In this document: in pieces, positions 1 to 10,812 of the stretch
Layout of the letters: each line of letters begins with the position of its first letter
How positions within the stretch are numbered: position 1 is the stretch's first letter
NCBI GenBank assembly: GCA_949152475.1
Contig: OX424567.1
Location: forward strand, 22,779,402 to 22,843,401
DNA length: 64,000 bases
Direction: 5' to 3'
Source of the DNA: Terebella lapidaria
Lineage: Eukaryota; Annelida; Polychaeta; Terebellida; Terebellidae
Program-made: the position numbers and the translations under genes
Notes under the pieces: generated by a model
The model's database searches: none
The model's input: the letters and a program-made list of their open reading frames with translations, nothing else
Told to the model about the DNA's origin: nothing

Positions 1-106
1 GATAATTCCCTTAGATTGTTATAACTTCAGTTATAATCCTTATAAACATGTTGTAATGCTCGTTTTTGGATTTTCTCGATTTTGCGTGCATCACTAGCCT
101 GCGCAG

Positions 107-960
107 GGGTCGTTCAGCTTACTCTGGCTCTCCGGCTGGAATGGTCGGTCCGCTGACTCTGGTTCTTTGGCTGGAATTGTTACTCAGCTGACTCTGGTTC
201 TCTGGCTTCAGTGGTCGTTCAGCTGACTCTGGTTCTCTGGCTGCAGTGGTCGTTCAGCTTACTCTGGTTCTCCGGCTGGAATGGCCGTTCGGCTGACTCT
301 GGTTCTCCGGCTGGAATTGTTACTCAGCTGACTCTGGTTCTCTGGCTACAGGGGTCGTTCTGCTTGACTAGCTGGACGGCTGACTCTGGTTCTCCGGCTG
401 GAATGGTTGCTCGGCTGACTATAGTTCTCCAGATGCAGGGGTTGCTTGGCTGACTCTGGTTCTCTATCTGGAATGGTCACTTGGCCGACTCTGGTTCTCT
501 GGCTGTGGGGGTCGTTTGGCTACTCTGGTTCTCCAGCTGGAATGCTCACTCGTCTGACTCTGATTCTCCAGCTGGAATGCTCACTCGGCTGACTCTGGTT
601 CTCCAGCTGGAATGCTCACTCGTCTGACTCTGGTTCTCCAGCTGGAATGCTCACTCGTCTGACTCTGGTTCTCCAGCTGGAATGCTCACTCGTCTGACTC
701 TGATTCTCCAGCTGGAATGCTCACTCGGCTGACTCTGGTTCTCCAGCTGGAATGCTCACTTGGCTGACTCTGGTTCTCCAGCTGGAATGCTCACTCGTCT
801 GACTCTGATTCTCCAGCTGGAATGCTCACTCGGCAGACTCTTGTTCTCCGGCTGTAGTCTGGCTGCAGTTTGTCTCGAATAACTTCGGCACTCTGGCTTT
901 GGCTTGTTTTGGGTGACGTCGGTTCCCTGGCTGCAGGCCAACTCGGGTGGTAGCGGGTTT
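107..960. repeat. 35-bp minisatellite array
   Basis: Tandem copies of a 35-bp unit built on GACTCTGGTTCTCC and AGCTGGAATGCTCACTCG. Copies between about 535 and 840 are nearly identical; copies towards both ends are degenerate, and after 860 only fragments are recognisable. Roughly two dozen units. Short open frames across it come from the repeat and are not called as genes. Bases 1-106 show nothing recognisable. Confidence 0.9.
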
Positions 961-2040
961 GCTCTGCAGTTACTCCTCGCCTGCGCAAAGTAAGGATCGC
1001 CAATCATTCGGGTTTTAGTCCGCTTTCCTCATAGACCTCTTCCTCTTCGTCTGGTTGTTCAGTTGATAGCTTGGGTTCTGAGCTATCTCAGACGTTATCA
1101 GCTTTATTTTACCCAACTGGTTTTCCAATCAATTCTACGTTCAACTTTGGTTGACTTTACTTCTTGAAGTTCTCTAAGTTTGGTTTCATTCCATCTGTAT
1201 ACCCGAACACGGAGTCGGCTGGGCCGACTCAAACATCAACTCTCGGCTTGATTTCAAGGTTTCTTGACGAATCACACATTCGGATGAAATTATTGCAGAT
1301 ATACATCCAGAGAGGAAGTTGACTATGATTGAACTCACCCACATGTGTTAGATATGTTGTACAACAATTGCCATATTTATTTGTTTCAAATATACAGTAT
1401 TAAATATGAGGTAAAAAAAAACAAGACAACCTTAGAAACGAATGTTCAGCAAGTAGTATGACCTATATGGCCATTGCTCCACTTTTCCTCTCATATAATT
1501 TGGATATGCATAAACTGATATGTTGATGATTTATTCATGGAATTGTTTTGTTCAAAATGGTAATACCTGGTAATGAATAGCGCAGCCACATTCAAAACAG
1601 ACTCCCTCCGCGAATCGCTATTTCTGACGTTCAAATACCAGTCAAAGTGTGGTTTTTCAATTGAAATAACGCATAAATGTTCTTGAAATGTATTTCATTG
1701 GATACCTCATCCTTCAAAACCTAAGAAAAGACACCAAGATTACACTTCTAGCTTGTCTAGAAGCAGAGAAAAAACAAAAACAAACTTTTTGATCCGACGC
1801 GGCGGCCATCTTGGAAAAAGTCATTTTTTTCATTGTTTGGACACTTTTTGAGAAGGTTACCCGGTCTAATATTTTTTCTGACATGAAAACCTACAGAATG
1901 ACACCAAGAAACCTAATATGCCTGATTTGGCGACGAAAACCTATTTTAGAGGTCTAAGGACTAATACCCGAGATATACGTCTCTTATGAGCCGTTCATAT
2001 TCAGTTTCAAGTACCTCATCCGGTTACAGACAATCGTCTT
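961..2040. other. Unassigned intergenic sequence
   Basis: No convincing exon, RNA gene or transposon end is visible. The stretch is AT-rich, with a few homopolymer runs and no tandem structure. Confidence 0.5.
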
Positions 2041-2310
2041 TCCGACACTGCAAAATGTTATTTCCATGTAAATAATGTTATTTACTCGTAAGAAATGTTA
2101 TTTACGCATAAGAAATGTTATTTACGCATAAGAAACGTTATTTACGCGGAAATAAACGTTATTTACGCGTAAATAACGTTATTTATGCATAAATAACTTT
2201 TATTTCCGCGTAAATAACGTTATTTATGCATAAATAATGTTATTTACGCGTAAATAATGTTATTTATGCGTAAATAATGTTATTTACGCGTAAAAAATAA
2301 TATTTCCGTT
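2041..2310. repeat. Array of AT-rich palindromes
   Basis: About a dozen copies of a roughly 20-bp unit. Most are self-complementary: TTATTTACGCGTAAATAA is a perfect 18-bp palindrome, and the variant TTATTTATGCATAAATAA is another. The left part uses TTATTTACGCATAAGAAA variants. Each unit could form a small hairpin. Confidence 0.85.
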
Positions 2311-2442
2311 CATATTATGTTACTCATGTACCAGTCAGGATTATTTCGAGAAATAAATACCTTTTTTTCAGAATGTCACTTATCAGCCACTGTAATCATA
2401 CGATGCAACATGCACAGAATTACTCGAGCGTGTCTATTATAC

Positions 2443-2481
2443 TGTAAGAACTCGGGATATCTGTAAGAACTCGGGATATCC
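2443..2481. repeat. 19-bp direct repeat, two copies
   Basis: TGTAAGAACTCGGGATATC occurs twice head to tail just outside the long inverted repeat. It is too short to classify. Confidence 0.7.
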
Positions 2482-2529
2482 AATTGTCGCTACCACGCCC
2501 CCCGTCTGTAGTGGTATATCCCGCGTTTT

Positions 2530-3745
2530 CTTATTCTGTTATGGCTACAGTATACATGGTTCCAATTGACTAGGCTATGTTTCTCCTGGACGACTCGCAC
2601 TGTGCCTTTGAGTTGTTTTCTCCCACTAGTAACGTGATTGTGAGTTTTGCTAAAATGGAACCCTATAAAAGCAAAGGCGGCAAGAGGCGCGCTCACTTTG
2701 AAACAGCAAGCTACGTGACATCAACTTTTCGTGATGAAAAAATGCAACACCTGGATAACGCCGCATGCGGATATAAACGCGTGTTATGACGCGCTTGTTT
2801 GTTGGATACAGTTGCACAACCTTATTCCTGGGAATGACCACATTACTAAACATGTGAGTGATATGCCGGACTTATTTCGGCCTATGTAGCGCACCTTACT
2901 CTACTAATACTAATCGCCCACTGAATGTATAGGCCTACCATATTTAATCAATCTGGCACATTTTTAATCTTCATTGAATTTACAAGAAAGAGTAACCTGC
3001 GCTACATGGGGCCTTTTTTCTTTGAATTCAAAACCAAATTAGCATTTTATCTTTCTGCATTATCTGACGGGCTGTACCTGTGTACAAAGAATTGAATCAT
3101 ACATTTTGCGTGAACAAATATGCTTAACCTCCCGTTATTTCAATATCTGTAAGGAAATGAAAACGATTTATCTACATGTATTTACAGGCAGAATTACTCG
3201 TAAAATCACTACGACCGATTCTAAAATTCGATCCAGGACTCCCATGACTCAACGTACGACTTGTAAGTAAGTTTGTTTTTAACTTTTGTGCTATTGCATT
3301 GTACAGCTGTTGTATGGCCATGTGAAAGTTCTGTTTAAATTGTTGCCATAATACATATGCTGAATAGCTATAACCTACATTTTGAAAGGAAAAAATGAAA
3401 CATTCGTGTCTGTATATATTTCATTCATGTTTGCAGGAAAATTACGCTACGCGTGATCTCTGGAGGCTTTTCTAGGATTCCAGTACAGCTGCGGATATGC
3501 ATGTGGAATATCGCAGGATTATTATCAAAACCTTCGGAATTCTAAGGATATCTTGGATATATACATTTTCACTGGATTTCTTGAAGGCGGCTGATTTCAT
3601 GAAGCAAATATCAAAATGTTAACCAAAAACTGTTCGAGACCAATGGATTAAACTCACGCACCATAAACGCAACGATTAGCTGTCCACGATTAGTTTATGT
3701 ACATCGAGTAATATAACCATAATACATTGTATGGTGGAAATTTGA
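2530..3745 (+). repeat. Long inverted repeat, left arm
   Basis: This arm aligns with the reverse complement of 4003-5104 over its whole length, by eye at about 80 percent. Landmarks shared in mirror order are TATGGCTACAGTATACATGG near the outer edge, CCTATAAAAGCAAA, GTGATCTCTGGAGG and the inner CCACGATTAGT. A TATAAAAG lies near 2664 pointing inwards, and TTTGCAGGAAAATTACG near 3433 looks like a splice acceptor; both recur in the other arm. Short frames exist, but none is recognised as a known protein. It could be one arm of a foldback or long-TIR DNA element, or an inverted duplication of a small host segment. Confidence 0.75.
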
Positions 3746-4002
3746 CGTTTAACATGTAATAAACTACCCTACTGTATCGGTTGTTTGAATTTCTTTCATA
3801 GGTCCCTATCTAAGATAGAAACCTATCTAGAGGTCCCTATCTAGGATATAGTGCATGATTCGATTGTTTCGAGCAGGTATTTATTTGTAATAAATACCTC
3901 TCTGCGAGGTATCTATTTCCAATAAATACCTGTCCCAGGTATCGAATGAAAATAAATCATGGTGGACATGTAAACAAACATTGTATTTTTTTTTATTGCC
4001 AA
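3746..4002. other. Spacer of the long inverted repeat
   Basis: AT-rich spacer of about 250 bp between the arms. It holds short palindromic pieces such as CCTATCTAAGATAG and repeated AATAAATACCT motifs. No gene is seen. Confidence 0.6.
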
Positions 4003-5104
4003 GCATATACATGTACAATGTATTATGATTATATTACTCGGTGTACATGAACTAATCGTGGACAGCTAATAGTTGCATTAATGGTGTGCGAGTTGAATCC
4101 ATTGGTCATAAACAGTTTTGTGGTTAATATTTTGATATTTGGGTCATGAAATCCTCTGCAGAAATCCAGTGAAAACGTATATATCCACAATATCCTTGCA
4201 ATTCGGGAGGTTTTGATAATCCTGCGACATTCCACATACATATATATCCGCAATTGTACCAGAATCCTAGAGAAACCTCCAGAGATCACGTATAACGTAA
4301 TTTTCCTGCAAATATGAAGAAGATAAACAAACATGAATGTTTCATTTTTCCTTTTTGAATGTAGATTATAGCTATTCAGCATATGTATTGTGGGAACAAT
4401 TTGAACAGAACTTTTACATTGCCATATTATGTACGAATAGCACAAAATTAAAAAAAACTTACCAGTCGTACGTTGAAGTCATGGATCAAACCTTAGAATC
4501 GATCGTAGTGATTTTACGAGGAATTCTGTAAATACATGTGAATAAATCGTTTTTATTTCCTTATAAGGATTGAAAGAACGGAAGAACGGAAGGATTGAAA
4601 GAACGGAAGATAAAGATATTTGTTCAGGCATTTGTTCAATTATGATTCAATTCTTTGTACACTGGTACAACCTGTTAGATAATGCAAGAGAAAATGCTAA
4701 TTTTGTTTTGAATTCGAAGAAATAAGTCTGATATATTACTCACCGGTTCACAAATCTGGTACTTTGTTCATGCACTGCATCTGGTTACACCAAAACATTT
4801 GAGTCATTCCCATGAATAAGGTTTTGCAACTATATCCAACAAACAAGCGCGTCAGAACACGCGTTTATTCCGCATACGGCGTTATCCATTTGCTGCATTT
4901 TTTCATTACGAAAAGTTGATGTCACGTAGCTTGCTGTTTAAAAGTGAGCGCGCCTTTTGCCGCGTTTGCTTTTATAGGGTTCTATTTGAGCAATACTCAC
5001 AAACACGTTACTAGGGAGAGAAAACAATTCAAAGGCACAGTGCGAGTCCACCAGAAACATACTCAATTGGAACCATGTATACTGTAGCCATAACAACAGA
5101 ATGC
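4003..5104 (-). repeat. Long inverted repeat, right arm
   Basis: Mirror copy of 2530-3745. It has gained a small local expansion of GGATTGAAAGAACGGAA-type repeats near 4566-4610 and many point differences. Open frames of 138 and 91 codons on the minus strand overlap it but are not conserved as clean frames in the other arm, so no gene is called. Confidence 0.75.
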
Positions 5105-5653
5105 CGTCTAGGGTTGAATGTACGAATCTATGAGCTGAGTCATGTGGTGAAGTAAATTCTGCAGCGGGTAATAGATCCAACGCTTTTCTTGACGGATACA
5201 CTTGATTGAGCAAGGACTGTGCGTTCCATTTGCAGTTTTGTTGTTTATATTCAATTACGTAAAATGTATGTGATATATTGTTTATGAACTAAATGAATGT
5301 GAGGGGGGAGAGGGTTGTGTCAGAAGGGGGGGGGGGGGAGGGGGGGGGGGAGGTGCATGCACTATGTCGGATAATGCCTACGGCTTCGTATGCCTCACGA
5401 ATAGAAACCTCGGCCTTCGGCCTCGGTCTCTATTCGTGAGAAATACTCAGCCTAGGGCATTATCCTATACAGAGACCTCTCTGGGAGGTTACTATCTTAG
5501 ATAGAGACCTCGCAACAGGTTCCTCCGTAAGATAAGTACTTCACCATAACAATAGAATCATGCTCTATATGCACATATACCATTTTACGTTATATCCTTG
5601 AACGTACGAAGTACAGAAGTACAGCAAGCACATGGCCAGCATAGGCTGACATA
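5105..5653. other. G-runs and small hairpins
   Basis: Contains a G-homopolymer tract at about 5323-5351 and short self-complementary stretches such as CTCGGCCTTCGGCCTCGG and AGACCTCTCTGGGAGGT. No gene is seen. Confidence 0.6.
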
Positions 5654-5662
5654 TTTTACTAG

Positions 5663-5800
5663 CGATGTCTTCTAAACGCTGGTATACTGGTACAGGCATT
5701 GTGAGGCTTATTGAGGCATGCAATGAGCAGTATTGTTGAGTTCATGCACCTTGCAATGCTTGTACCAGCATACCAGTGTACCAGCGTTTAGAAGACATCG
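5663..5800. mobile_element. 138-bp MITE with 9-bp target duplication
   Basis: Terminal inverted repeats of roughly 30 bp start CGATGTCTTCTAAACGCTGG at the left and end in its reverse complement at the right. Identical 9-bp direct repeats TTTTACTAG flank it at 5654-5662 and 5801-5809. There is no coding capacity. A 9-bp duplication is typical of Mutator-like elements; an 8-bp reading would fit hAT. Family is inferred; the boundaries are seen directly. Confidence 0.85.
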
Positions 5801-5994
5801 TTTTACTAGGGAGGTTTAAATGGAAAATATGATGGCTACAACTTGAGATACATGGCTGAATGGATATAGATCATGTGCATAATAAAGGTGTGTGACTAAA
5901 TGTCTTTTCTGCAAGCGTGGAAGCAATAGGATAATTGATCAGCATTTCACTGGCATATCAGGCCTGCCATCCATTAGGCCACACACATTTAACA

Positions 5995-6765
5995 ATGTCA
6001 TCACGCTCATCGACAAGACTTTCAACACGAAGCGAAGACACCACAGGACTGAAAATGGATGAACTACTTGAAAAAATGGATAAACTCCTCGAGGAAAAAT
6101 TGGACAAAAAGTTAAAACTGCTGAAACACGATCTTCTACAAGATATCAAGACTGAAATAAGAGACCAAGTTTCTGAGGAACTCCGAAGCCTGCGAAGTGA
6201 AAATGAAGACCTGAAGGCAAAGGTTGAAGAATTGGAATCTGCAAGCGAAAAAAACAAGAAAGACACAGCATTGGAAATAGAAAGTTTGCGAGCAATGAAC
6301 TTACGAACCAAAAGGCAAGTTATCAACAATGAACAGTATAGTCTCCGCAAAAACATTAGACTCTTCGGCGTAAAAGAAGAACCTCAGGAGAACTGCATGT
6401 CGATTGTACGAGATATCGTCACCAAGGATCTCCACATACACCTCGACGTGGACGACATTGTCACTGCTCATCGCATCACCAGTAGATCACACCCCCGACC
6501 CATCATCGCAGTGTTCAAGACACACGACATGAAGATGAAAGTGATGAAAGCCAGGAAAGTGTTGAAGGGTCAATCAACATCCATAGCTGAAGACCTGTGC
6601 CAAGACCTCAACGAATTGATAAACCGATTGAAACAAGATAAATCTAGAGAAGGTAGTAAGATAAAACAGATTTGGGCAAGGGATAGTAGAGTCTATGTAC
6701 AAGATCATCAGGGCAATGTGGTGACTGCACAATGGGGGCAGAATGTTGATGACATGTTTCAGTGA
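5995..6765 (+). CDS. LINE ORF1 protein (coiled coil plus RNA-binding region)
   Basis: About 256 residues from the first ATG of the frame (MSSRSSTRLSTRSEDTTG). The open frame reaches back to 5935 without an earlier ATG. After a short basic, serine-rich head comes a long lysine/glutamate/leucine-rich coiled coil (about residues 20-105). It is followed by LRKNIRLFGVKEEPQENC, which matches the start of the RRM-like domain of L1-type ORF1 proteins, and a C-terminal part ending near DSRVYVQDHQGNVV. Proteins of this kind coat the element RNA as trimers. ORF2 follows on the same strand after about 590 bp. The frame is intact. Confidence 0.85.
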   Translation: MSSRSSTRLSTRSEDTTGLKMDELLEKMDKLLEEKLDKKLKLLKHDLLQDIKTEIRDQVSEELRSLRSENEDLKAKVEELESASEKNKKDTALEIESLRAMNLRTKRQVINNEQYSLRKNIRLFGVKEEPQENCMSIVRDIVTKDLHIHLDVDDIVTAHRITSRSHPRPIIAVFKTHDMKMKVMKARKVLKGQSTSIAEDLCQDLNELINRLKQDKSREGSKIKQIWARDSRVYVQDHQGNVVTAQWGQNVDDMFQ

Positions 6766-7355
6766 ATTATGGATTCTTTGTCATAATGTATGCAAGTTTG
6801 CATGCAGTGTAGGTTCCTTAGCCTGATGAAATGTCCTAGCCTGGTTACTTTGTCAACAGCAAATGTACGCAAAATTGCTTAATGGTGTTTATTTTATTTT
6901 TTTGGACTGAATGTCCATATGTGCAGTAATTTTAAAAAGGTGAGTGTAGAATTATTTACATATTCTACTGTACAAATATATCATATGTGCCACTGGAACT
7001 ATGTGCTACACTTGTAAGATAATCATACCGATCTGTTTTGTAATTATAAGAAAGCAACACTGGTATATCTGGTAAGAGTATAATCTTGTCATACACCCTA
7101 AACATAGCATTGTATTCTCTTGGCCTAGCAGATGTCTGCAAAGATTGGTCTCTAAGTTCATTCAACTGTGAACTCCCTCACAACACGTGTACATGTCTCG
7201 GCACATAGACCAGGTGTCTCCCTTGTTTTCTGTTGTCTTTATTTTACTCACTTTTCTCACTTTTTGTATCACCCACTACAAATGTATTACTCCATGTCTG
7301 TATGTCTCAGTTGTAAAAGGTATGATGAGTATAAACACCCTCCCACAACTAAGGA

Positions 7356-10208
7356 ATGGCTGATCTGAGTTTTGTGAGTCAACTCCAGAGTTTATCAGAT
7401 GAGCATATTGATGAAGTTTTCACAGGTAATGGTTGTTTAACAAATGTTGCAAATGACTCAATGTTCCAAACATATATTGATCATGTCACACAGAGAGAAA
7501 TATACCCAGCTGCCCACACTTGTAAATATTACAAGGATAATGACGAAATTTTACAATCACCTCATGAAAATGTTATTTCTGTGCTACATCTAAATATTGC
7601 CAGTCTACATAAGCATTATAAAGAACTTGTTGTCTACCTACATAGCTTACAACACCAATTCGATGTTATTCTCCTGACTGAAGTCGGTCGGTATAATTTA
7701 GACACATTCAACAATATTATTGATGGCTATGTATTTGAATTTGTACCCTCCCCAACTGTGCGTGGAAGTGTTGGAATATTTTATAGGGAAGACATTTGTG
7801 ATAATGTCAAGATAACTAAACAACTTATCAATGAATCTTTAAAATGTGGCTGTAAAAATTGTCAAATGGAAGACATGGTATTTGAATTCAAGGTAAATAA
7901 TATCAAATGTACAATTTGTATGTGTTACCGACACCCCAGTGGGAGTGTTGCACATTTTCTTGAATCGATTGGGAAAGTTGAAGGTATCTTTGATGAAAAG
8001 TCACTCGTTTTCTTTGCAGGGGATATTAATATTGATTTACTTAAATGTGAATTTAAGAATATGTTAAAAAATCAAATTACTGCTGGAAACATTTTTTGTA
8101 CTATTAGTGACCATCTTCCAGTTTTTTGTATGTTACATATGAGCTCGAAACAGCCGAAAAGTAACAGACCATTAGTGAGATTATATAGTGAAAAAAATAT
8201 AGAACGGTTTTCATCTGATATGGCAAGCATAAGCTTTTATGGTGTACTTTCATCAGCAAACCCTACAGAAGCATATGACCAGTTATTAAGTATTCTACAA
8301 ACGTGCAAGGAAAAACACTTCCCACTGGTGCGTTTATCACGTCGGAAGGCAAGTGATAAACCCTGGATTACGCAAAGTCTTCGCAAAGCAATTAATCATA
8401 AAAACATGCTATATAGGAACTTTCTCCGGAACCCTAATAACAAGACAAAAGAAAAATTGTCGAAATGCAGAATTTCCCTTCATAAATCTATCAAGCAAGC
8501 TGAGGAATCATACTACTACAGGTTATTACAGTCGAATCATACAACATTCCAACTAACCTGGTCAGTTATTAATTCCTTAATCGCCAATAAAAAACAAAAA
8601 CAAAGGACTGCAATACACCAGATTTCTCACAATGGAGATATGAAAACAAAAGATAAAGATATATCAAATGCTTTCAATGAATACTTCGCCAATGTAGGAA
8701 CTAACCTTGCAGCTGAAATCCCAGATGATAACGGTGCGGATTTCAAACAATATTTGTCATTACCTAACTCTACAAGTATCTTTTTACAGCCTACATATGA
8801 AACTGAAGTAATGAATGAAATAGCTAAATTAAAGATTGGGAAATCACCGGGAATAGATGAAATTTCTAATCTTCTGATAAAAACCGTGGACAAATATATC
8901 TGTTCTAGTCTTGTGCACATTTTTAATCTCTGTTTTGTAATGGGAATATATCCCTCGGCACTAAAAGTAGCAAAAGTTATTCCCTTGTACAAGAAGGGGG
9001 ATAACAATCTCCCTGAAAATTACCGTCCAATCAGTTTACTCTCTTGTCTAAACAAACTGCTAGAAAAACTTATCGAAAAACGTATAAGAAATTTTTGTGA
9101 ACAAAACCAGTTGTTTTATAGTTACCAGTTTGGATTTAGGACAGGATTTTCTACAACACAAGCATTATTAGAAATTAGTAACAACATTATTAGCCATTTA
9201 GATAAAGGACAAAATGTATTGGGCTTATACTTAGATCTAAAAAAGGCATTCGATACGGTAAACCATAAGATACTTAAATATAAATTACTAAATTATGGGA
9301 TAAGGGGTAAATGTTATGATTTGATTTCTAGTTATTTAACAGGTAGAAGTCAGGTTATGTATGTAAATGGGGTAAGTTCTGATAGTTTACCGGTTACAAC
9401 GGGAGTTCCACAAGGTTCGGTGTTAGGTCCGTTGTTATTTTTAATTTACGTTAACGATATTCAAAGTGCGGTCCCCAATGTTTCCATAAGATTGTTTGCA
9501 GATGACACCAACCTATTCCTACATGATAATAATTGTAAAAACTTACTTTCTAAAAGCAAATCCACATTAACAACACTAAAAACATGGTTTGACACAAACA
9601 AACTAACCTTACATTTAGGTAAAACTAATTTCATGATTTTTCATGCCAAAAACGATGACCACGAGTGTCATTCGAGCTTCGAGATGGGGAAACATGTAAT
9701 TACTAGAACTGATCATACTAAATATTTGGGACTCTTGATTGATGATAAGTTGTCATGGAGACTTCATGTCAACGACTTATGTAATAGGTTGGTAAAGTTT
9801 GCTGGAATATTTCATCGCATTAAACATCATATACCAGACAATGTTAAGCAACAGTTATATTTTGCCTTTGTATACTCAAGAATATCGTATGGTATCGAGG
9901 TTTTCGGCATGGCTAATAAAAGTACAATATTACTCTTACAGACTATGCAAAACAGAATCTTGAAGGCCCTTTACAACAAGCCTAGGCGCTACCCTACTTC
10001 AACATTGTATCAGGAACTCCGGGTGTTAAATATACTCAGCATTTTCAACATAAAAATGTATATTTTGATTTATAAGTATGTGAATAATTACCTACCACCC
10101 ATATTTAATTCTATCTTCAGACCTTTAGAGATCAATTACTATTCTTCTCGAAATAATTTATTCTCGGCCAGCAAATACGCGATATGGATCTTTGTTGTTG
10201 AACAATAG
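7356..10208 (+). CDS. LINE ORF2: APE-type endonuclease and reverse transcriptase, damaged
   Basis: 950-residue frame from ATG 7356. The endonuclease begins near residue 74 (VLHLNIASLHK), with the catalytic glutamate in LLTEVG (about 109), GDINIDLL (about 222) and ISDHLPVF (about 250). Only about 25 residues separate the last two motifs, where the family normally has about 70-80 including a TLID-type motif, so an internal in-frame loss is likely. Reverse transcriptase runs about 500-760: NYRPISLLS, LDLKKAFDTV (about 625), GVPQGSVLGPLLF (about 683) and catalytic FADDTN (about 714). Near 10180 the frame shifts. The family's C-terminal RACKMW...LPSFKGAIK continues in another frame to a stop at 10333-10335. 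The reverse transcriptase core looks whole; the element is unlikely to be active. Confidence 0.88.
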   Translation: MADLSFVSQLQSLSDEHIDEVFTGNGCLTNVANDSMFQTYIDHVTQREIYPAAHTCKYYKDNDEILQSPHENVISVLHLNIASLHKHYKELVVYLHSLQHQFDVILLTEVGRYNLDTFNNIIDGYVFEFVPSPTVRGSVGIFYREDICDNVKITKQLINESLKCGCKNCQMEDMVFEFKVNNIKCTICMCYRHPSGSVAHFLESIGKVEGIFDEKSLVFFAGDINIDLLKCEFKNMLKNQITAGNIFCTISDHLPVFCMLHMSSKQPKSNRPLVRLYSEKNIERFSSDMASISFYGVLSSANPTEAYDQLLSILQTCKEKHFPLVRLSRRKASDKPWITQSLRKAINHKNMLYRNFLRNPNNKTKEKLSKCRISLHKSIKQAEESYYYRLLQSNHTTFQLTWSVINSLIANKKQKQRTAIHQISHNGDMKTKDKDISNAFNEYFANVGTNLAAEIPDDNGADFKQYLSLPNSTSIFLQPTYETEVMNEIAKLKIGKSPGIDEISNLLIKTVDKYICSSLVHIFNLCFVMGIYPSALKVAKVIPLYKKGDNNLPENYRPISLLSCLNKLLEKLIEKRIRNFCEQNQLFYSYQFGFRTGFSTTQALLEISNNIISHLDKGQNVLGLYLDLKKAFDTVNHKILKYKLLNYGIRGKCYDLISSYLTGRSQVMYVNGVSSDSLPVTTGVPQGSVLGPLLFLIYVNDIQSAVPNVSIRLFADDTNLFLHDNNCKNLLSKSKSTLTTLKTWFDTNKLTLHLGKTNFMIFHAKNDDHECHSSFEMGKHVITRTDHTKYLGLLIDDKLSWRLHVNDLCNRLVKFAGIFHRIKHHIPDNVKQQLYFAFVYSRISYGIEVFGMANKSTILLLQTMQNRILKALYNKPRRYPTSTLYQELRVLNILSIFNIKMYILIYKYVNNYLPPIFNSIFRPLEINYYSSRNNLFSASKYAIWIFVVEQ

Positions 10209-10579
10209 AGCATGCAAAATGTGGCAAAATCTGAATTCTGATATCAAAAATGCTAGATCGTTACCCAGTTTCAAAGGTGCTATAAAAATTACATGTTGTC
10301 TAATCAATAACCAAATTCATCACTATTGTCCATAGCATTGTTACCATAATACTGTGTCATGATATATTTTTCTGGGTGTCATACTTCATGGCGTTGTGAT
10401 ACATTTTTCATAATGCACTGTTCTCGTTTCCATTTTGTTGTTCATTCTATATAGATGCGTTCATGTTAGTAACATTGGTCACCAGCTAGATAAGACATTG
10501 TTTTTTTCTGGTGTCCATCACATGTCATGTAATCATGTTGTCTGTTTCCGTCTGTAAATGTTGATATGTGAAAAATGAA

Positions 10580-10612
10580 CTATCTATCTATCTATCTACC
10601 CATCCATCTATA
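10580..10612 (+). repeat. TATC microsatellite at LINE 3' end
   Basis: Imperfect tandem TATC/CATC units close the LINE 3' UTR, as is usual for CR1/L2 3' tails. Confidence 0.8.
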
Positions 10613-10812
10613 TCAATCCTGACCTAAATACTAGAACCATGCTCAAGCAACAGACAAGCAGATGTCGATTGACGTCACGGGGAACCCATAAGCCCCTGTT
10701 TGGGAGTGAACTGAATTGACACAGATTCGTAAGTTTGAACAAACCTCGGCCATACGCCATAAGTTTGTGCAGTTATCAAAATGATCATGATGACATTGAT
10801 ATAACTTTTTAA

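Larger units (their letters stand above)
5811..10612 (+). mobile_element. CR1/L2-group non-LTR retrotransposon (LINE)
   Basis: Two-ORF LINE: ORF1 (5995-6765), a roughly 590-bp linker, ORF2 with endonuclease and reverse transcriptase (7356-10208, remnant to 10335), then a 3' UTR ending in a TATC microsatellite at 10580-10612. CR1/L2 elements typically end in short tandem repeats rather than poly(A). The sequence right after the microsatellite matches the sequence just before the unit 2/unit 3 junction near 47687, so the 3' end can be placed. The 5' end is not resolved and is set after the MITE target duplication. The copy is old or damaged: the endonuclease is internally shortened and the C-terminus is shifted out of frame. 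Confidence 0.85.

Noticed and set aside
107-860. Coding region over the 35-bp minisatellite
   Set aside because: Short frames on both strands that follow the repeat period; no start context or domain.
4029-4445. Minus-strand 138-codon frame in the long inverted repeat
   Set aside because: The mirror arm does not keep the frame open and no domain is recognised.
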